Source: Pseudomonas sp. Bout1 (GTDB lineage Bacteria > Pseudomonadota > Gammaproteobacteria > Pseudomonadales > Pseudomonadaceae). From it: a DNA stretch of 64,000 nucleotides. Location of the stretch: contig NZ_JAVIWK010000001.1 of NCBI RefSeq assembly GCF_034314165.1, forward strand, positions 5,781,001-5,845,000. The letters run 5' to 3'. The translations under genes were made by a program, and so were the position numbers. Under the pieces are notes generated by a model. It was given only the letters and a program-made list of their open reading frames with translations, was not told the DNA's origin and searched no databases. Positions 1 to 8,505 of the stretch are shown piece after piece. Each line of letters starts with the position of its first letter. The stretch's first letter is position 1.

Positions 1-8
1 AAAAAATC

Positions 9-722
9 ATGATTTCTTTGTCCGAACTTTCCCAGCTGTTCGTCGCCGACGGCTGGCTTCACGCCCTGCTAGAGGGCGCGGTGGTGACCCTGCAGATTTC
101 CGCCGGGGCCTTTGTGCTGGGCCTGGCCATCGGCTTGCTGGTGGCCATGATCAAACTCAAGGGCCCGCGCTGGCTGGTGCGCCTGGCCAATGCCTACACC
201 ACGCTGTACCGCGCGGTGCCGGAGTTACTGCTGATTCTGCTGCTGTACTACGCCGGTACCGACCTGCTGAACATCACCATGGCCGCCATGGGGCGCGACA
301 GCGTCACGGTCAACGGTTTTGCCGCCGCCGTGCTGGTGCTGGGGATCGTGCAGGGCGCGTATTCGGCGGAGATTATCCGCGGCGCGATCCAGGCGATTCC
401 GGTGGGCCAGATTGAAGCGGCGCGGTCCTTCGGGATCGAGCGCTGGTTGCTGCTGCGCCGGGTGCTGCTGCCGAGCATGTTGCCGTTCGCCATGGCCGGC
501 CTGTCGAACCTGTGGCTGGTGCTGGTCAAGGACAGCGCGCTGATCAGCATCGTCGGCTACAGCGAACTGCTCTCGGTGGGCAAGCAGGCTGCCGGCTCCA
601 CCAAGCATTACCTGGTGTTCTACCTGGCGGTGGCGGCGGTGTATTTCGTCATCACGCTGATTTCCAACGGCGCGTTCCGGGTGTTCGAGCGCCGGATCAA
701 CCGCTGGATGCCACAGCACTGA
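9..722 (+). CDS. Polar amino-acid ABC transporter permease (HisQ type)
   Basis: Inner-membrane permease of 237 residues from the His/Glu/Gln/Arg/opine (HisQ/HisM) family; it would form the translocation channel with the next gene. Hydrophobic helices start near residue 20 and run to residue 225. The cytoplasmic EAA loop that docks the ATPase is readable as QIEAARSFGIERW around residues 132-144. The stop lies 12 bases before the next permease, so the two are co-transcribed. The partner binding protein and ATPase are not in the window and probably lie upstream of base 1. Substrate cannot be read from the sequence; the aminotransferase and amidohydrolase downstream suggest an amino acid or amine derivative. 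Confidence 0.88.
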   Translation: MISLSELSQLFVADGWLHALLEGAVVTLQISAGAFVLGLAIGLLVAMIKLKGPRWLVRLANAYTTLYRAVPELLLILLLYYAGTDLLNITMAAMGRDSVTVNGFAAAVLVLGIVQGAYSAEIIRGAIQAIPVGQIEAARSFGIERWLLLRRVLLPSMLPFAMAGLSNLWLVLVKDSALISIVGYSELLSVGKQAAGSTKHYLVFYLAVAAVYFVITLISNGAFRVFERRINRWMPQH

Positions 723-734
723 GGAGCACGGCGG

Positions 735-1424
735 ATGGACTTTTCCTGGATCAACAGTTTTACCGGCGAGCTGCTGCACGGCCTCGGCATCACCCTGAAG
801 TTGCTGGTGCTGTCGGGCATCTTCGGTTTTGCGCTGGCGGTGCTGGTGGCGTTGGGGCGCTTGTCGTCCAACCCGCTGATCAGCGGCCCGTTGCGCGCCT
901 ACACCGCCGTGTTTCGCGGCACGCCGCTGCTGGTGCAGATCTACATCCTGTACTACGGCGTGGGCAGTGTGTTTGCCAGCTACCCGCTGATTCGCGGCAG
1001 TTTTCTGTGGCCATACCTGCGCGAAGGCTTCTGGTACGTGGCCCTGGCGCTGGTCTTGTGCGTAGGTGCCTACGTCGGCGAAGTGCTGCGTGGCGCTTTG
1101 CGGGCCGTGCCAAAGGGCGAGCTGGAAGCGGCGCGGGCCTTTGGCATGAAGCGAATGATGGTGCTGCGCCGGGTGTGGTTGCCGCGTGCACTGGAGCTGG
1201 TCAAGCCAACGCTGGTAGGCGAGACAGTGCTGCTGCTCAAGGCCACCGCGCTGGCGTCCACCGTGGCCGTCACCGACTTGCTGGGCGCCGCCAACCTGGT
1301 ACGGGCGCAGACTTTGCGCGTGTATGAGCCGCTGCTGGCGGTGGCGCTGATCTACATTGTGTTGGCGTTCGTGATCGAACACGGCTTCTCGCGCTGGGGC
1401 AAGGTCCCGCAGCGCCAGGCTTGA
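735..1424 (+). CDS. Polar amino-acid ABC transporter permease (HisM type)
   Basis: Second inner-membrane permease, 229 residues, paralogous to the preceding gene. Its EAA loop reads GELEAARAFGMKRM near residues 125-138, the usual site of contact with the ATP-binding subunit. An AGGAG-like sequence sits a few bases before the ATG. With its neighbour it forms the heterodimeric pore of a polar amino-acid importer. The aminotransferase gene starts 27 bases after its stop, which suggests that transport and first catabolic step are expressed together. Family assignment is firm; substrate is unknown. Confidence 0.88.
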   Translation: MDFSWINSFTGELLHGLGITLKLLVLSGIFGFALAVLVALGRLSSNPLISGPLRAYTAVFRGTPLLVQIYILYYGVGSVFASYPLIRGSFLWPYLREGFWYVALALVLCVGAYVGEVLRGALRAVPKGELEAARAFGMKRMMVLRRVWLPRALELVKPTLVGETVLLLKATALASTVAVTDLLGAANLVRAQTLRVYEPLLAVALIYIVLAFVIEHGFSRWGKVPQRQA

Positions 1425-1451
1425 ATCAATTTTGCTTTAAGGAGAACAAGG

Positions 1452-2633
1452 ATGCGTTATTCCCCGTTTGTCGAACGCATTAGCGGCGAGTCCGTCAGCG
1501 CCTGGGATATTCACTACGCGGCTGTCGAGGCCCGGGGCCGTGGCGAGGACGTGATCGTACTCAGCGTGGGCGACCCGGACTTCGCCACCGACAGCGCGAT
1601 TTGCGAAGCCGCCGTCGACGCACTGCGTGCCGGTGACACCCACTACACCCACGTGCTCGGCCGCCCGGCCCTGCGCGAAGCCATCGCCGCCAAGCAAAGC
1701 CGGCTGCAAGGCGTCGCGGTGCACGCCGACAATGTCGCGCTGGTGGCCGGTGCGCAGAACGGTTTGTTTGCCGCCTCGTTGTGCCTGTTCAGCCATGGCG
1801 ATGAAGTGTTGGTGCCAGAACCGATGTACCTGACCTACGAGGCCTGCATCCACGCATCCGGTGCGCGCATCGCGACCATCGAGCAACCGGCGGCCAACGG
1901 TTTTCGCCTGACCCGCGCGGCATTGGAAGCGGCGATTACCGCCAAGACCCGGGGCATCGCCCTGGCCACGCCCTGCAATCCGACCGGCAACGTCTACAGC
2001 CGTGAAGAGCTGGAAATGATCGCCCAGGTGGCGCGCCAATACGACCTGTGGGTGATCTCCGATGAAGTCTACGGGCAGATCACCTACGACCATGAACACC
2101 TGAGCATCGCCTCGTTGCCGGGCATGGCCGAGCGCACCGTGGTGCTCAACAGCCTGTCGAAAACCCACGCCATGACCGGCTGGCGCGTGGGCTGGGTGGT
2201 GGGGCCAAAACCGCTGATCGGGCATCTGGATAACCTGCTGCTGTGCATGCTGTACGGCCTGCCGGGGTTTATCCAGGAAGCCGCGATCAAGGCGCTGGAA
2301 GTGGATGATGCCGTGGTCAGTGATGCACGGGCGGTGTATCGCCGGCGGCGTGACCTGGTGGTGCAAGGCTTGAGCGCGATCACCGACCTGGACTGCCGCG
2401 TGCCCCAGGCCGGGATGTTCATGCTGGTAGATGTACGCCGCACCGGGCTGACCAGCATGGACTTTGCCTGGCAGCTGTTTCGCGCCACCGGCGTCTCGGT
2501 GCTCGACGCCCAGGCCTTTGGCGCCAGCGCCGAGGGTTTTGTGCGGATTTCCTTCACCGTCGCCGATGACACCCTCAAGGACGCCTGCCAGCGCATTGCC
2601 GGGTTTGTTCAGGGCCTGCGGGCCAATCGCTGA
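1452..2633 (+). CDS. PLP-dependent aminotransferase, class I/II
   Basis: Cytosolic fold-type I aminotransferase of 393 residues, usual length for the aspartate-aminotransferase superfamily. The substrate-loop motif CNPTGNVYS and the PLP-lysine motif SLSKTHAMTGWRVGW (K237 at bases 2160-2162) are intact, as is the DEVYG stretch that holds the cofactor pyridine ring. A strong ribosome site (AAGGAGAA) precedes the ATG. It follows two amino-acid permeases and precedes an amidohydrolase, so it probably transaminates the imported compound. The exact amino donor cannot be told; it resembles the broad group often annotated as arginine:pyruvate or aspartate-type aminotransferases. Confidence 0.87.
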   Translation: MRYSPFVERISGESVSAWDIHYAAVEARGRGEDVIVLSVGDPDFATDSAICEAAVDALRAGDTHYTHVLGRPALREAIAAKQSRLQGVAVHADNVALVAGAQNGLFAASLCLFSHGDEVLVPEPMYLTYEACIHASGARIATIEQPAANGFRLTRAALEAAITAKTRGIALATPCNPTGNVYSREELEMIAQVARQYDLWVISDEVYGQITYDHEHLSIASLPGMAERTVVLNSLSKTHAMTGWRVGWVVGPKPLIGHLDNLLLCMLYGLPGFIQEAAIKALEVDDAVVSDARAVYRRRRDLVVQGLSAITDLDCRVPQAGMFMLVDVRRTGLTSMDFAWQLFRATGVSVLDAQAFGASAEGFVRISFTVADDTLKDACQRIAGFVQGLRANR

Positions 2634-2654
2634 TCCACTGACGAAACCCAATCA

Positions 2655-2760
2655 CTGTGGGAGCTGGCTTGCCTGCGATGCAAGCACCTCGGTTTCTCAG
2701 TAACACCGAGGTGATCCTATCGCGGGCAAGCCCGGCTCCCACACAAGCCAGTTCCCACAG
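2655..2760. repeat. REP-type palindromic doublet
   Basis: Two inverted copies of the Pseudomonas REP core (GTGGGAGCTGGCTTGCC and GGGCAAGCCCGGCTCCCAC) flank an inner hairpin CACCTCGGT...ACCGAGGTG. The same architecture recurs at 24233, 26301, 52999 and 55665. It lies between the aminotransferase and amidohydrolase genes and may attenuate read-through. Confidence 0.85.
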
Positions 2761-2796
2761 TTGATCGTCGCCGCTTTGAATATCGAGGTTTACCCC

Positions 2797-4533
2797 GTGA
2801 CTGCTTCCGACCAATTCAATTCCACCCACTCCGCTGTCAGCCCCCACGCTGACCTGGTGCTGCACAACGCTCGTCTCTATACCCTCGACCCGACCCAGCC
2901 GTGGGCCGAGGCCGTGGCGATTCGCGACGGGCGCCTGATCGCCGTGGGCAACTTCGCACAAGTGCAAAGCCTGATCGGCCCGCACACCCGCCAGCACGAC
3001 CTGCAAGGCGCGTTCTGCATGCCGGGCCTGCACGACATGCACACTCACCCCGACCTGGCGCTGGCCCCGCGCTACAGCGATGACCTGGACGTGGGCATCG
3101 AAGACCCGACCCCGCAGCAACTGGCGGTGTCGATCCACGCCTATGCCGACAGCCACCCGGGCAACGGCTGGATCTACGGCCAGTACTGGGTGCGCTACAC
3201 CTTCCGCGAAGCCGGCCAGACGCCGGGCCGCGACTGGCTCGACAGCATCATGCCAGACCGCCCGGTGGCCCTGCTGGACCGGATGTGGGGCACCATGATG
3301 GTCAACTCCAAGGCCCTGGAGCTGGCCGGCATCGACCGCCACACCGCTGACCCGCGCAACGGCTACATGGAGCGCGACGAACTCACCGGCGAGCCCACCG
3401 GCCTGCTGATCGACGGCGCCTACGCACTGATCCACGCGGCCATGCCGCCAACCCCGGTAGACGTGTTGCGCCGCGCCTATCGCGACGGTGTGCATTTCCA
3501 AAGCTCGCATGGGGTAACGGCGACCAAGTACGTGCACGTCTGCGAGCGGCGCCTGGACGCCCTCAAGGAACTGGACGATGCCGGCGAACTGACCCTGCGG
3601 GTGGAAGCCGCCATCAGTTGGCAGGACGATATTTTCCCGGTGCGCCGGCGCTGGGAATTGCTCGGTGGCGAGCGGCACTACTACCGCAGCGCGCGCCTGA
3701 ACGCCAACGCGGTGAAGTTCCACTTCGACGGTACCGTGGAGCCCAAGTCCTCATACCTGATGACCCCGTGGGAGGCCAACTCCACCTGGCGCGGCAAGCT
3801 CAACCTGACCCCGGAACACATCACCGACATGGTGGTGGACATGGACCGCCGTGGCCTGCGGGTGATCGCCCACTGCACCGGCGACGGCGCCTCCGATGTG
3901 TTCCTGGATGCGGTGGCCGAAGCCCGGCGAGTCAACGGTGACAGCGGGATTCGTCACCAGTGCGCCCACAGCACGTTGCTGCACCCGGGCAACCTCAAGC
4001 GCTTCAAGACGCTGAACGTGATCGCCGAATTTTCCCCGGCCGCCTGGTACCCGACACCATTCGCCAGCGGCGCGCGCAGCGGTTACGGCCAGGAACGCCT
4101 CAAGCGCATCTACGATTTCAAAGGCGTGCTGGCCGAAGGCGGCCTGGCGGTGATGGGCACCGATTGGCCGGTGGCGTCGATCGACCCGTGGCTGGCCCTG
4201 GAAACCATGGTCACCCGCCAGAACCCATGGAACCAGGAGCCGGAGTGCTTCGGCGAACCCATCACCCTGGAGCAGGCGCTGCAAGTGGCGACCCTCAACG
4301 GCGCCCACGCCATGGGCCTGGAACACTCCACCGGCAGCCTGCAAGTGGGCAAGTCGGCCGACCTGATCGTGCTCGACCGCGACCTGTTCGCCCAGCCTGC
4401 ACGCAATTACATCCACCAGACCCAGGTGCAACTGACGTTTGTCGAAGGCCGCCCGGTGTACGACCGCCTCGGCACCTTTGCCGACACCTCGCTGCAAGCG
4501 GTGTGGCAAGGCTTGCCGCCGGTGATCGAATGA
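2797..4533 (+). CDS. Metal-dependent amidohydrolase, YtcJ-like
   Basis: Cytosolic amidohydrolase of 578 residues in the amidohydrolase-3 (YtcJ-like) group. A metal-binding HxH is seen as MHTHPD (H82 and H84), and the C-terminal beta-sandwich closes with the ADLIVLDRDLF motif typical of the superfamily. I chose the GTG at 2797 because GAGG precedes it by nine bases and because the longer reading from 2761 would begin inside the preceding REP sequence. Its last bases overlap the next gene as ATGA. Substrate is unknown; hydrolysis of an amide, carbamate or hydantoin-like nitrogen compound fits the transporter and aminotransferase upstream. Confidence 0.85.
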   Translation: MTASDQFNSTHSAVSPHADLVLHNARLYTLDPTQPWAEAVAIRDGRLIAVGNFAQVQSLIGPHTRQHDLQGAFCMPGLHDMHTHPDLALAPRYSDDLDVGIEDPTPQQLAVSIHAYADSHPGNGWIYGQYWVRYTFREAGQTPGRDWLDSIMPDRPVALLDRMWGTMMVNSKALELAGIDRHTADPRNGYMERDELTGEPTGLLIDGAYALIHAAMPPTPVDVLRRAYRDGVHFQSSHGVTATKYVHVCERRLDALKELDDAGELTLRVEAAISWQDDIFPVRRRWELLGGERHYYRSARLNANAVKFHFDGTVEPKSSYLMTPWEANSTWRGKLNLTPEHITDMVVDMDRRGLRVIAHCTGDGASDVFLDAVAEARRVNGDSGIRHQCAHSTLLHPGNLKRFKTLNVIAEFSPAAWYPTPFASGARSGYGQERLKRIYDFKGVLAEGGLAVMGTDWPVASIDPWLALETMVTRQNPWNQEPECFGEPITLEQALQVATLNGAHAMGLEHSTGSLQVGKSADLIVLDRDLFAQPARNYIHQTQVQLTFVEGRPVYDRLGTFADTSLQAVWQGLPPVIE

Positions 4534-5447
4534 ACGCCGAGAGCATCGCGGTGACGGTGGTGGCCGGGTTCCTCGGCGCCGGCAAGACCACCCTGCTCAA
4601 CCGTATGGCCCAGCAACCGCAGTACGGGCGCATGGCGGTGATCGTGAATGATTTTGGCGAGCTGAATATCGATGCCGCGATCATCGCCGAAGTCACCGAC
4701 GCGGTGGTCAGCCTGCAAAACGGCTGCATCTGCTGCACCGTGCAGGAAGACCTGCTGGCGCAACTGGTGAGCCTGACGCAACTGCGCCCGCGCCTGGACC
4801 GGATCGTCATCGAGTGCAGCGGGGTTTCCGACCCGCAACGCATCGTGCAAACCCTGGGTTACCCACAGCTCAAGGCGCAGTTGCACCTGGACACGGTGAT
4901 CACCCTGGTGGACGCCAGCGGTTACCGGGCACTCGAAGGTGAGTTCGCGCGCCTGTCCCGGGCCCAGGTGGCCTGTGCCGACCTGGTTCTACTGAACAAG
5001 GCCGACCTGGTCAGCGCCGCCGAACTGGAAACCCTGCGCACCGATATCAGTGGCCGGGCGCGGGTGTTGAGTACGGTGCAGGCGATGGTGCCAGATGCCC
5101 TGCTGCTGGGCGAACGCACTGAGCGCAACGGCTTGAGCCCGGTGCTGCCGCGCCACGACCAACTGTTTGAAAGCTGGGTGTGGCAAGGCAACAAGCCGCT
5201 GCCCGCCAAGGCCTTGCGCGACTGGCTGGGGCAACTGCCCAAGGACCTGTTCCGGCTTAAAGGCCTGGTGCATTTGCAAGGCAACGACCAACCCTTCTGG
5301 CTGCAACACGTGGGCAGCCGCAGCCAATTCACCCTGGCCAACGGGCAAGCGCCGGAGCTCGCCGTGCAACTGGTATTTATCGCCCGGCGCGGCAGTGGCT
5401 TGCGTGAAGGGCTGGACGCTCAGTTGAGTGCCCTGCAAGGCTTGTGA
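4530..5447 (+). CDS. CobW/COG0523-family GTP-binding metallochaperone
   Basis: G3E-family P-loop GTPase of 305 residues. The Walker A is GFLGAGKTT (residues 13-21), the metal-binding CxCC motif is C66-I-C68-C69, a Walker-B/SGV stretch IECSGVSDP follows, and NKAD near residue 153 gives guanine specificity. A C-terminal CobW_C domain fills the last third. Proteins of this family deliver zinc or other metals to client enzymes. The start codon overlaps the stop of the amidohydrolase by four bases, so translational coupling is expected and the amidohydrolase is the obvious client candidate. No Zur site was identified. Confidence 0.88.
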   Translation: MNAESIAVTVVAGFLGAGKTTLLNRMAQQPQYGRMAVIVNDFGELNIDAAIIAEVTDAVVSLQNGCICCTVQEDLLAQLVSLTQLRPRLDRIVIECSGVSDPQRIVQTLGYPQLKAQLHLDTVITLVDASGYRALEGEFARLSRAQVACADLVLLNKADLVSAAELETLRTDISGRARVLSTVQAMVPDALLLGERTERNGLSPVLPRHDQLFESWVWQGNKPLPAKALRDWLGQLPKDLFRLKGLVHLQGNDQPFWLQHVGSRSQFTLANGQAPELAVQLVFIARRGSGLREGLDAQLSALQGL

Positions 5448-5505
5448 TGCCTGTGGACAACAGGCATAAAGACGCTCCCTTCCCGGTTCGTTTCAAAGGA
5501 GCAGC

Positions 5506-5991
5506 ATGTCCCAAGGATTGACCTATCGCCAGGCGCACCTGGATGACCTGCACACCCTGTGCGTGCTCGGCCAGCCGTTGAACCGCCTGCACCACCAGGA
5601 ACGGCCCGATATCTACCGTGACGCCACCGACCAGGTGGAGCGCGACCAGTCCCATTGGCGGCCCTGCCTCACCAGCCGGGTGCAGGCGGTGTTTCTGGCC
5701 GAGCAGCAAGGTGCAGGCATCGGGTTTATCACCGTGCAAATCATCGAGACGGCCAGCCCGTTGCTGGAGCCACTGCGCGTCGCCCGGATCGGCTCGATCT
5801 GCGTACTGGAGGCCCAGCGTGGCCAGGGCATTGGCCGTGAACTGATGGCGCTCGCCGAACGCTGGGCCATCCGCCAGGGCGCCAGGGATTTGCGCCTGAC
5901 CGTCTGGGCCTTCAACGAACCGGCACGGCGGCTGTACGAGGAATTGGGCTACGAAACACGCGCCTTCGAAATGGGCAAGCGCCTCGGTTAA
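5506..5991 (+). CDS. GNAT-family N-acetyltransferase
   Basis: Small cytosolic acyl-CoA transferase of 161 residues. The acetyl-CoA pyrophosphate-binding signature is readable as VLEAQRGQGIGRELM (about residues 105-119), followed by the WAFNEPARRLYEELGYE motif typical of the C-terminal GNAT strand-helix. An AAGGAG ribosome site precedes the ATG. It lies 58 bases downstream of the CobW gene on the same strand and could be the last gene of the transport/catabolic cluster, though the gap allows its own promoter. The acceptor substrate is not predictable. Confidence 0.83.
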   Translation: MSQGLTYRQAHLDDLHTLCVLGQPLNRLHHQERPDIYRDATDQVERDQSHWRPCLTSRVQAVFLAEQQGAGIGFITVQIIETASPLLEPLRVARIGSICVLEAQRGQGIGRELMALAERWAIRQGARDLRLTVWAFNEPARRLYEELGYETRAFEMGKRLG

Positions 5992-6011
5992 ATCGATGGA
6001 CAAGCCCCTTG

Positions 6012-6036
6012 CGCTCCCACGCTCTGCGTGGGAGCG
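6012..6036. terminator. 11-bp perfect stem-loop after the GNAT gene
   Basis: CGCTCCCACGC and GCGTGGGAGCG pair perfectly around a three-base TCT loop. There is no clear T-run, so it is either a factor-independent terminator of weak type or one of the short palindromic repeats common between Pseudomonas genes. Confidence 0.5.
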
Positions 6037-6150
6037 ATCAACTCACCAGTGCTCGCCACAAATGGCCATGCCTTGACGTCACCACACCCCCCCGCTGAAA
6101 ATGCGCGACGCTTTTCCCGTCTCCCCGTTTACTGAAGTAGTGAAATTTCA

Positions 6151-6849
6151 ATGTCTGATTCCCGCACCGAAGAATCCGTAGTCGCCTTGCAATCCAAAGC
6201 TGAATACGAAAACGCCATCAATCTTTCACAGCACGTGCCGGCGGCCAAGACCATCAGCGAGATGGTGCTGGACGCGTTCCACACTTCCAAGGAAAGCGAC
6301 CAGATCCGCGAACTGCGCGTGGCCATCCGCCAGGCCCACGACGCCTTTGACGACGACAAGGCCTATGACCTGATGGGCGAGCTCAAGCAGCTCAAGGACG
6401 CCGAAGCCGCCGACAACGCCGCCCTCGAAGACCTCAACACCAAGTTCTCCATCAGCCGCATCCTGTCCAGCTTCAAGGACGACCCCGAGTTCCAGGAACT
6501 GGTCTACGGCCTGGCCCTGAAGGTGCTGAACCAGACCCACCAGGCCATCAGCAACCCGAGCGCCGGCAAAGGCAAGGCTTCGCGACCGAAGAAGGAAGCG
6601 GAAGTGTTCGCCATCAGCAAGGACGGCATCAGCGTCACCCTGCCGATGCGCTCACCGCGCTCCAAGCCGAATGTCGACCGTGAGGCGTTTGAGTTCCTCG
6701 GTTTCACCTTTGTGGGTGAGGGTGACGAGGCGGAACTTGAGGTTGAAACCTTTGTGGATAACTCCGGCGCCGAGCAGCCGCTGACGCGTAAAAGCATCAT
6801 CACTGCACTGCAGCAGCAGACGGCGTTTGATGGCTACAGCATCGCGTAG
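6151..6849 (+). CDS. Conserved hypothetical protein, acidic, 232 residues
   Basis: I do not recognise this protein. It has no signal peptide or membrane segment and is acidic and helical. Residues 45-100 are charged and probably coiled coil (repeating E/D/K/R with IRELRVAIRQAHDAFDDDKAYDLMGELKQLKDAE). A basic linker follows (GKGKASRPKKEAE near residues 145-157), and the C-terminal 70 residues look like a compact alpha/beta unit ending in GYSIA. Codon use matches neighbouring core genes, so it is probably expressed. It stands alone between two repeat-bearing gaps. A nucleoid-associated or phage-derived role is conceivable but unsupported. Confidence 0.65.
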   Translation: MSDSRTEESVVALQSKAEYENAINLSQHVPAAKTISEMVLDAFHTSKESDQIRELRVAIRQAHDAFDDDKAYDLMGELKQLKDAEAADNAALEDLNTKFSISRILSSFKDDPEFQELVYGLALKVLNQTHQAISNPSAGKGKASRPKKEAEVFAISKDGISVTLPMRSPRSKPNVDREAFEFLGFTFVGEGDEAELEVETFVDNSGAEQPLTRKSIITALQQQTAFDGYSIA

Positions 6850-6997
6850 GAGCTATGGCAGCAACATCACGTAGGAGCTGTCACGTAGGAGCTGTCGAGC
6901 GCCAGCGAGGCTGCGATGGCAGCAACATCGCAATCGCGCCAGGCACCGGCATCGCGTCGCGCCTCACGCAGCCTCGCTTAAGCTCGACAGCTGCTAC
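6846..6997. repeat. Inverted repeat cluster (GTAGGAGCTGTCGAGC family)
   Basis: GTAGGAGCT is repeated three times in direct orientation at the left, and GTAGGAGCTGTCGAGC pairs with GCTCGACAGCTGCTAC at the right. The intervening bases contain GATGGCAGCAACATC motifs. This is a REP-like element of a different sequence family from the GTGGGAGC doublets. Confidence 0.7.
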
Positions 6998-7017
6998 GGA
7001 AGATTTGAGGCATGAAA

Positions 7018-7049
7018 AAGCCCCGCATTCATTAGAAGGCGGGGCTTTT
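7018..7049. terminator. Bidirectional rho-independent terminator
   Basis: Stem AAGCCCCGC/GCGGGGCTT with a 12-base loop and T-runs on both strands. It lies 11 bases beyond the stop of the minus-strand cytochrome gene and also after the plus-strand unknown gene. Confidence 0.85.
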
Positions 7050-7059
7050 GCGTTTCTAC

Positions 7060-8502
7060 CTATTTGGAATGAAAACGCCGGTTCAACGCGATCCGTTTGG
7101 CCTGCACTTCCCGCAGGTGTTTGCGGTGACGCCGCCACAGCACCAGCACGATGATCAGCACCAGCACCACCAACCCACCGCCCCACAGCAGATACGGCAT
7201 GGCCGTGATCAACAACGGCGCATCTCCACCACGACGCAGGCTCGTCACGTCGTCGGCACTGACGCTCAACGCCGGGTTGCCGAAAGTTTGCAGGCTGTAG
7301 TTGGCGATGGCGGCGATTTGCGCGTCGTTCAGGTCGCCACCCAGGGCCGGCATGCTCACGGCGCCGTCGGCACCTTTGCGGTCGATGCCCGCGATGATCG
7401 CCATCACCAGGTTGTTGGCCTGGTTGCCGTTGAGCGCGGTATTGAGGCTCAGGGACGGGTAGAACTTGTCTGCACTGCCCTGGCCATCGCGGCCGTGGCA
7501 GCTGGAGCAGGCCGAGTTGTAGAGGCGTGCGCCATCCAGGCCGGTGGCATCGGCCAATGAGGCTTGATCGCCCTGGCCGGTTTCCAGGGTGCTCATGTCC
7601 ACCGGTTTGACGTCGCGCACTACGCGCTCGGTCTGCCCGGGATCGCGGATCGGCGGCACGCTGTGCAGGTAGGCGGCCATGGCGTGCAGGTCGCTGTCGC
7701 TGAGGTAGCGCAAGCTGTTTTCCACCGCTTCAGCCATCCCGCCCGCCGCCTGGGCCTTGTCGGCAAGGTGACCGTTTTTCATGAAGTTGACTAGGTCATC
7801 TTCGCTCCAGTCTCCCAGGCCGCTGACCTTGTCAGAGGTGATGTTGGGCGCGACCCAGCCGCCCAGTTTGGCTCCGGCCAGGTACTGGCTGTTGTCCTCG
7901 GCCATCAAGGCGTTACGCGGGGTGTGGCAGGCGCCGCAGTGGGCCAGGTTGTCCACCAGGTACTGGCCGCGACTGGTCTGTTCGGTGGCGCCAGGCTTGG
8001 GCACAAAACCCTGGCTGTCGAGGAACACCAGGTTCCAGCCGAACATCAGCTGGCGGATGTTGAACGGGAACGCCAGGTGCGTTTCCGGCACCGGCTGGTC
8101 CACGGCTTTGACGCCCTGTTGCAGGTACACGTACAAGGCGTGGATGTCGTCATCGCTCATGCCCTGGTACGAGGTGTACGGCATCGCCGGGTACAGATGC
8201 TGGCCCTTGGCGTTGATGCCTTTGCGCAAGGCGTCCGCCAGTTGCTGCTCGGTATAGTCGCCAATGCCATAGGCCTTGGACGGGGTGATGTTGCTGGAGA
8301 TGATCTTGCCCATGGGCGAGTCGATCACATACCCACCGGCCAGCGGCGCGCCACCGTTTTCGGCGGTGCGGTGACAGGCTTCGCAGTCACCGGCACGGGC
8401 CACATAGGCACCTTTGTGAATCAGCGCAGCGGTGTCTTCAGCGGCAAACGCCGGCAATGCGGTGAGCAGCAAGGCGAGCAGTGGAAGTTTAAGCAATCCC
8501 AT
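7060..8502 (-). CDS. Triheme cytochrome c subunit of a membrane FAD dehydrogenase
   Basis: Periplasmic membrane-anchored cytochrome c of 480 residues. A signal peptide occupies about residues 1-21. Three CXXCH haem sites are present: CEACH (C40-H44), CGACH near residue 190 and CSSCH near residue 330. A single transmembrane helix (about residues 432-455) with a basic tail anchors the C terminus. It passes electrons from the adjacent GMC flavoprotein to ubiquinone, as the beta subunit does in gluconate, sorbitol, fructose and FAD-glucose dehydrogenases. Gene order small subunit-flavoprotein-cytochrome, with only three bases between the last two, is the usual one for this complex. Confidence 0.9.
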   Translation of the reverse strand: MGLLKLPLLALLLTALPAFAAEDTAALIHKGAYVARAGDCEACHRTAENGGAPLAGGYVIDSPMGKIISSNITPSKAYGIGDYTEQQLADALRKGINAKGQHLYPAMPYTSYQGMSDDDIHALYVYLQQGVKAVDQPVPETHLAFPFNIRQLMFGWNLVFLDSQGFVPKPGATEQTSRGQYLVDNLAHCGACHTPRNALMAEDNSQYLAGAKLGGWVAPNITSDKVSGLGDWSEDDLVNFMKNGHLADKAQAAGGMAEAVENSLRYLSDSDLHAMAAYLHSVPPIRDPGQTERVVRDVKPVDMSTLETGQGDQASLADATGLDGARLYNSACSSCHGRDGQGSADKFYPSLSLNTALNGNQANNLVMAIIAGIDRKGADGAVSMPALGGDLNDAQIAAIANYSLQTFGNPALSVSADDVTSLRRGGDAPLLITAMPYLLWGGGLVVLVLIIVLVLWRRHRKHLREVQAKRIALNRRFHSK

Positions 8503-8505
8503 GAC

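Noticed and set aside
225-1382. Long minus-strand frame across the two permease genes
   Set aside because: Shadow of GC-rich coding sequence: His/Gln/Arg-rich translation with no domain; the plus-strand permeases are unmistakable.
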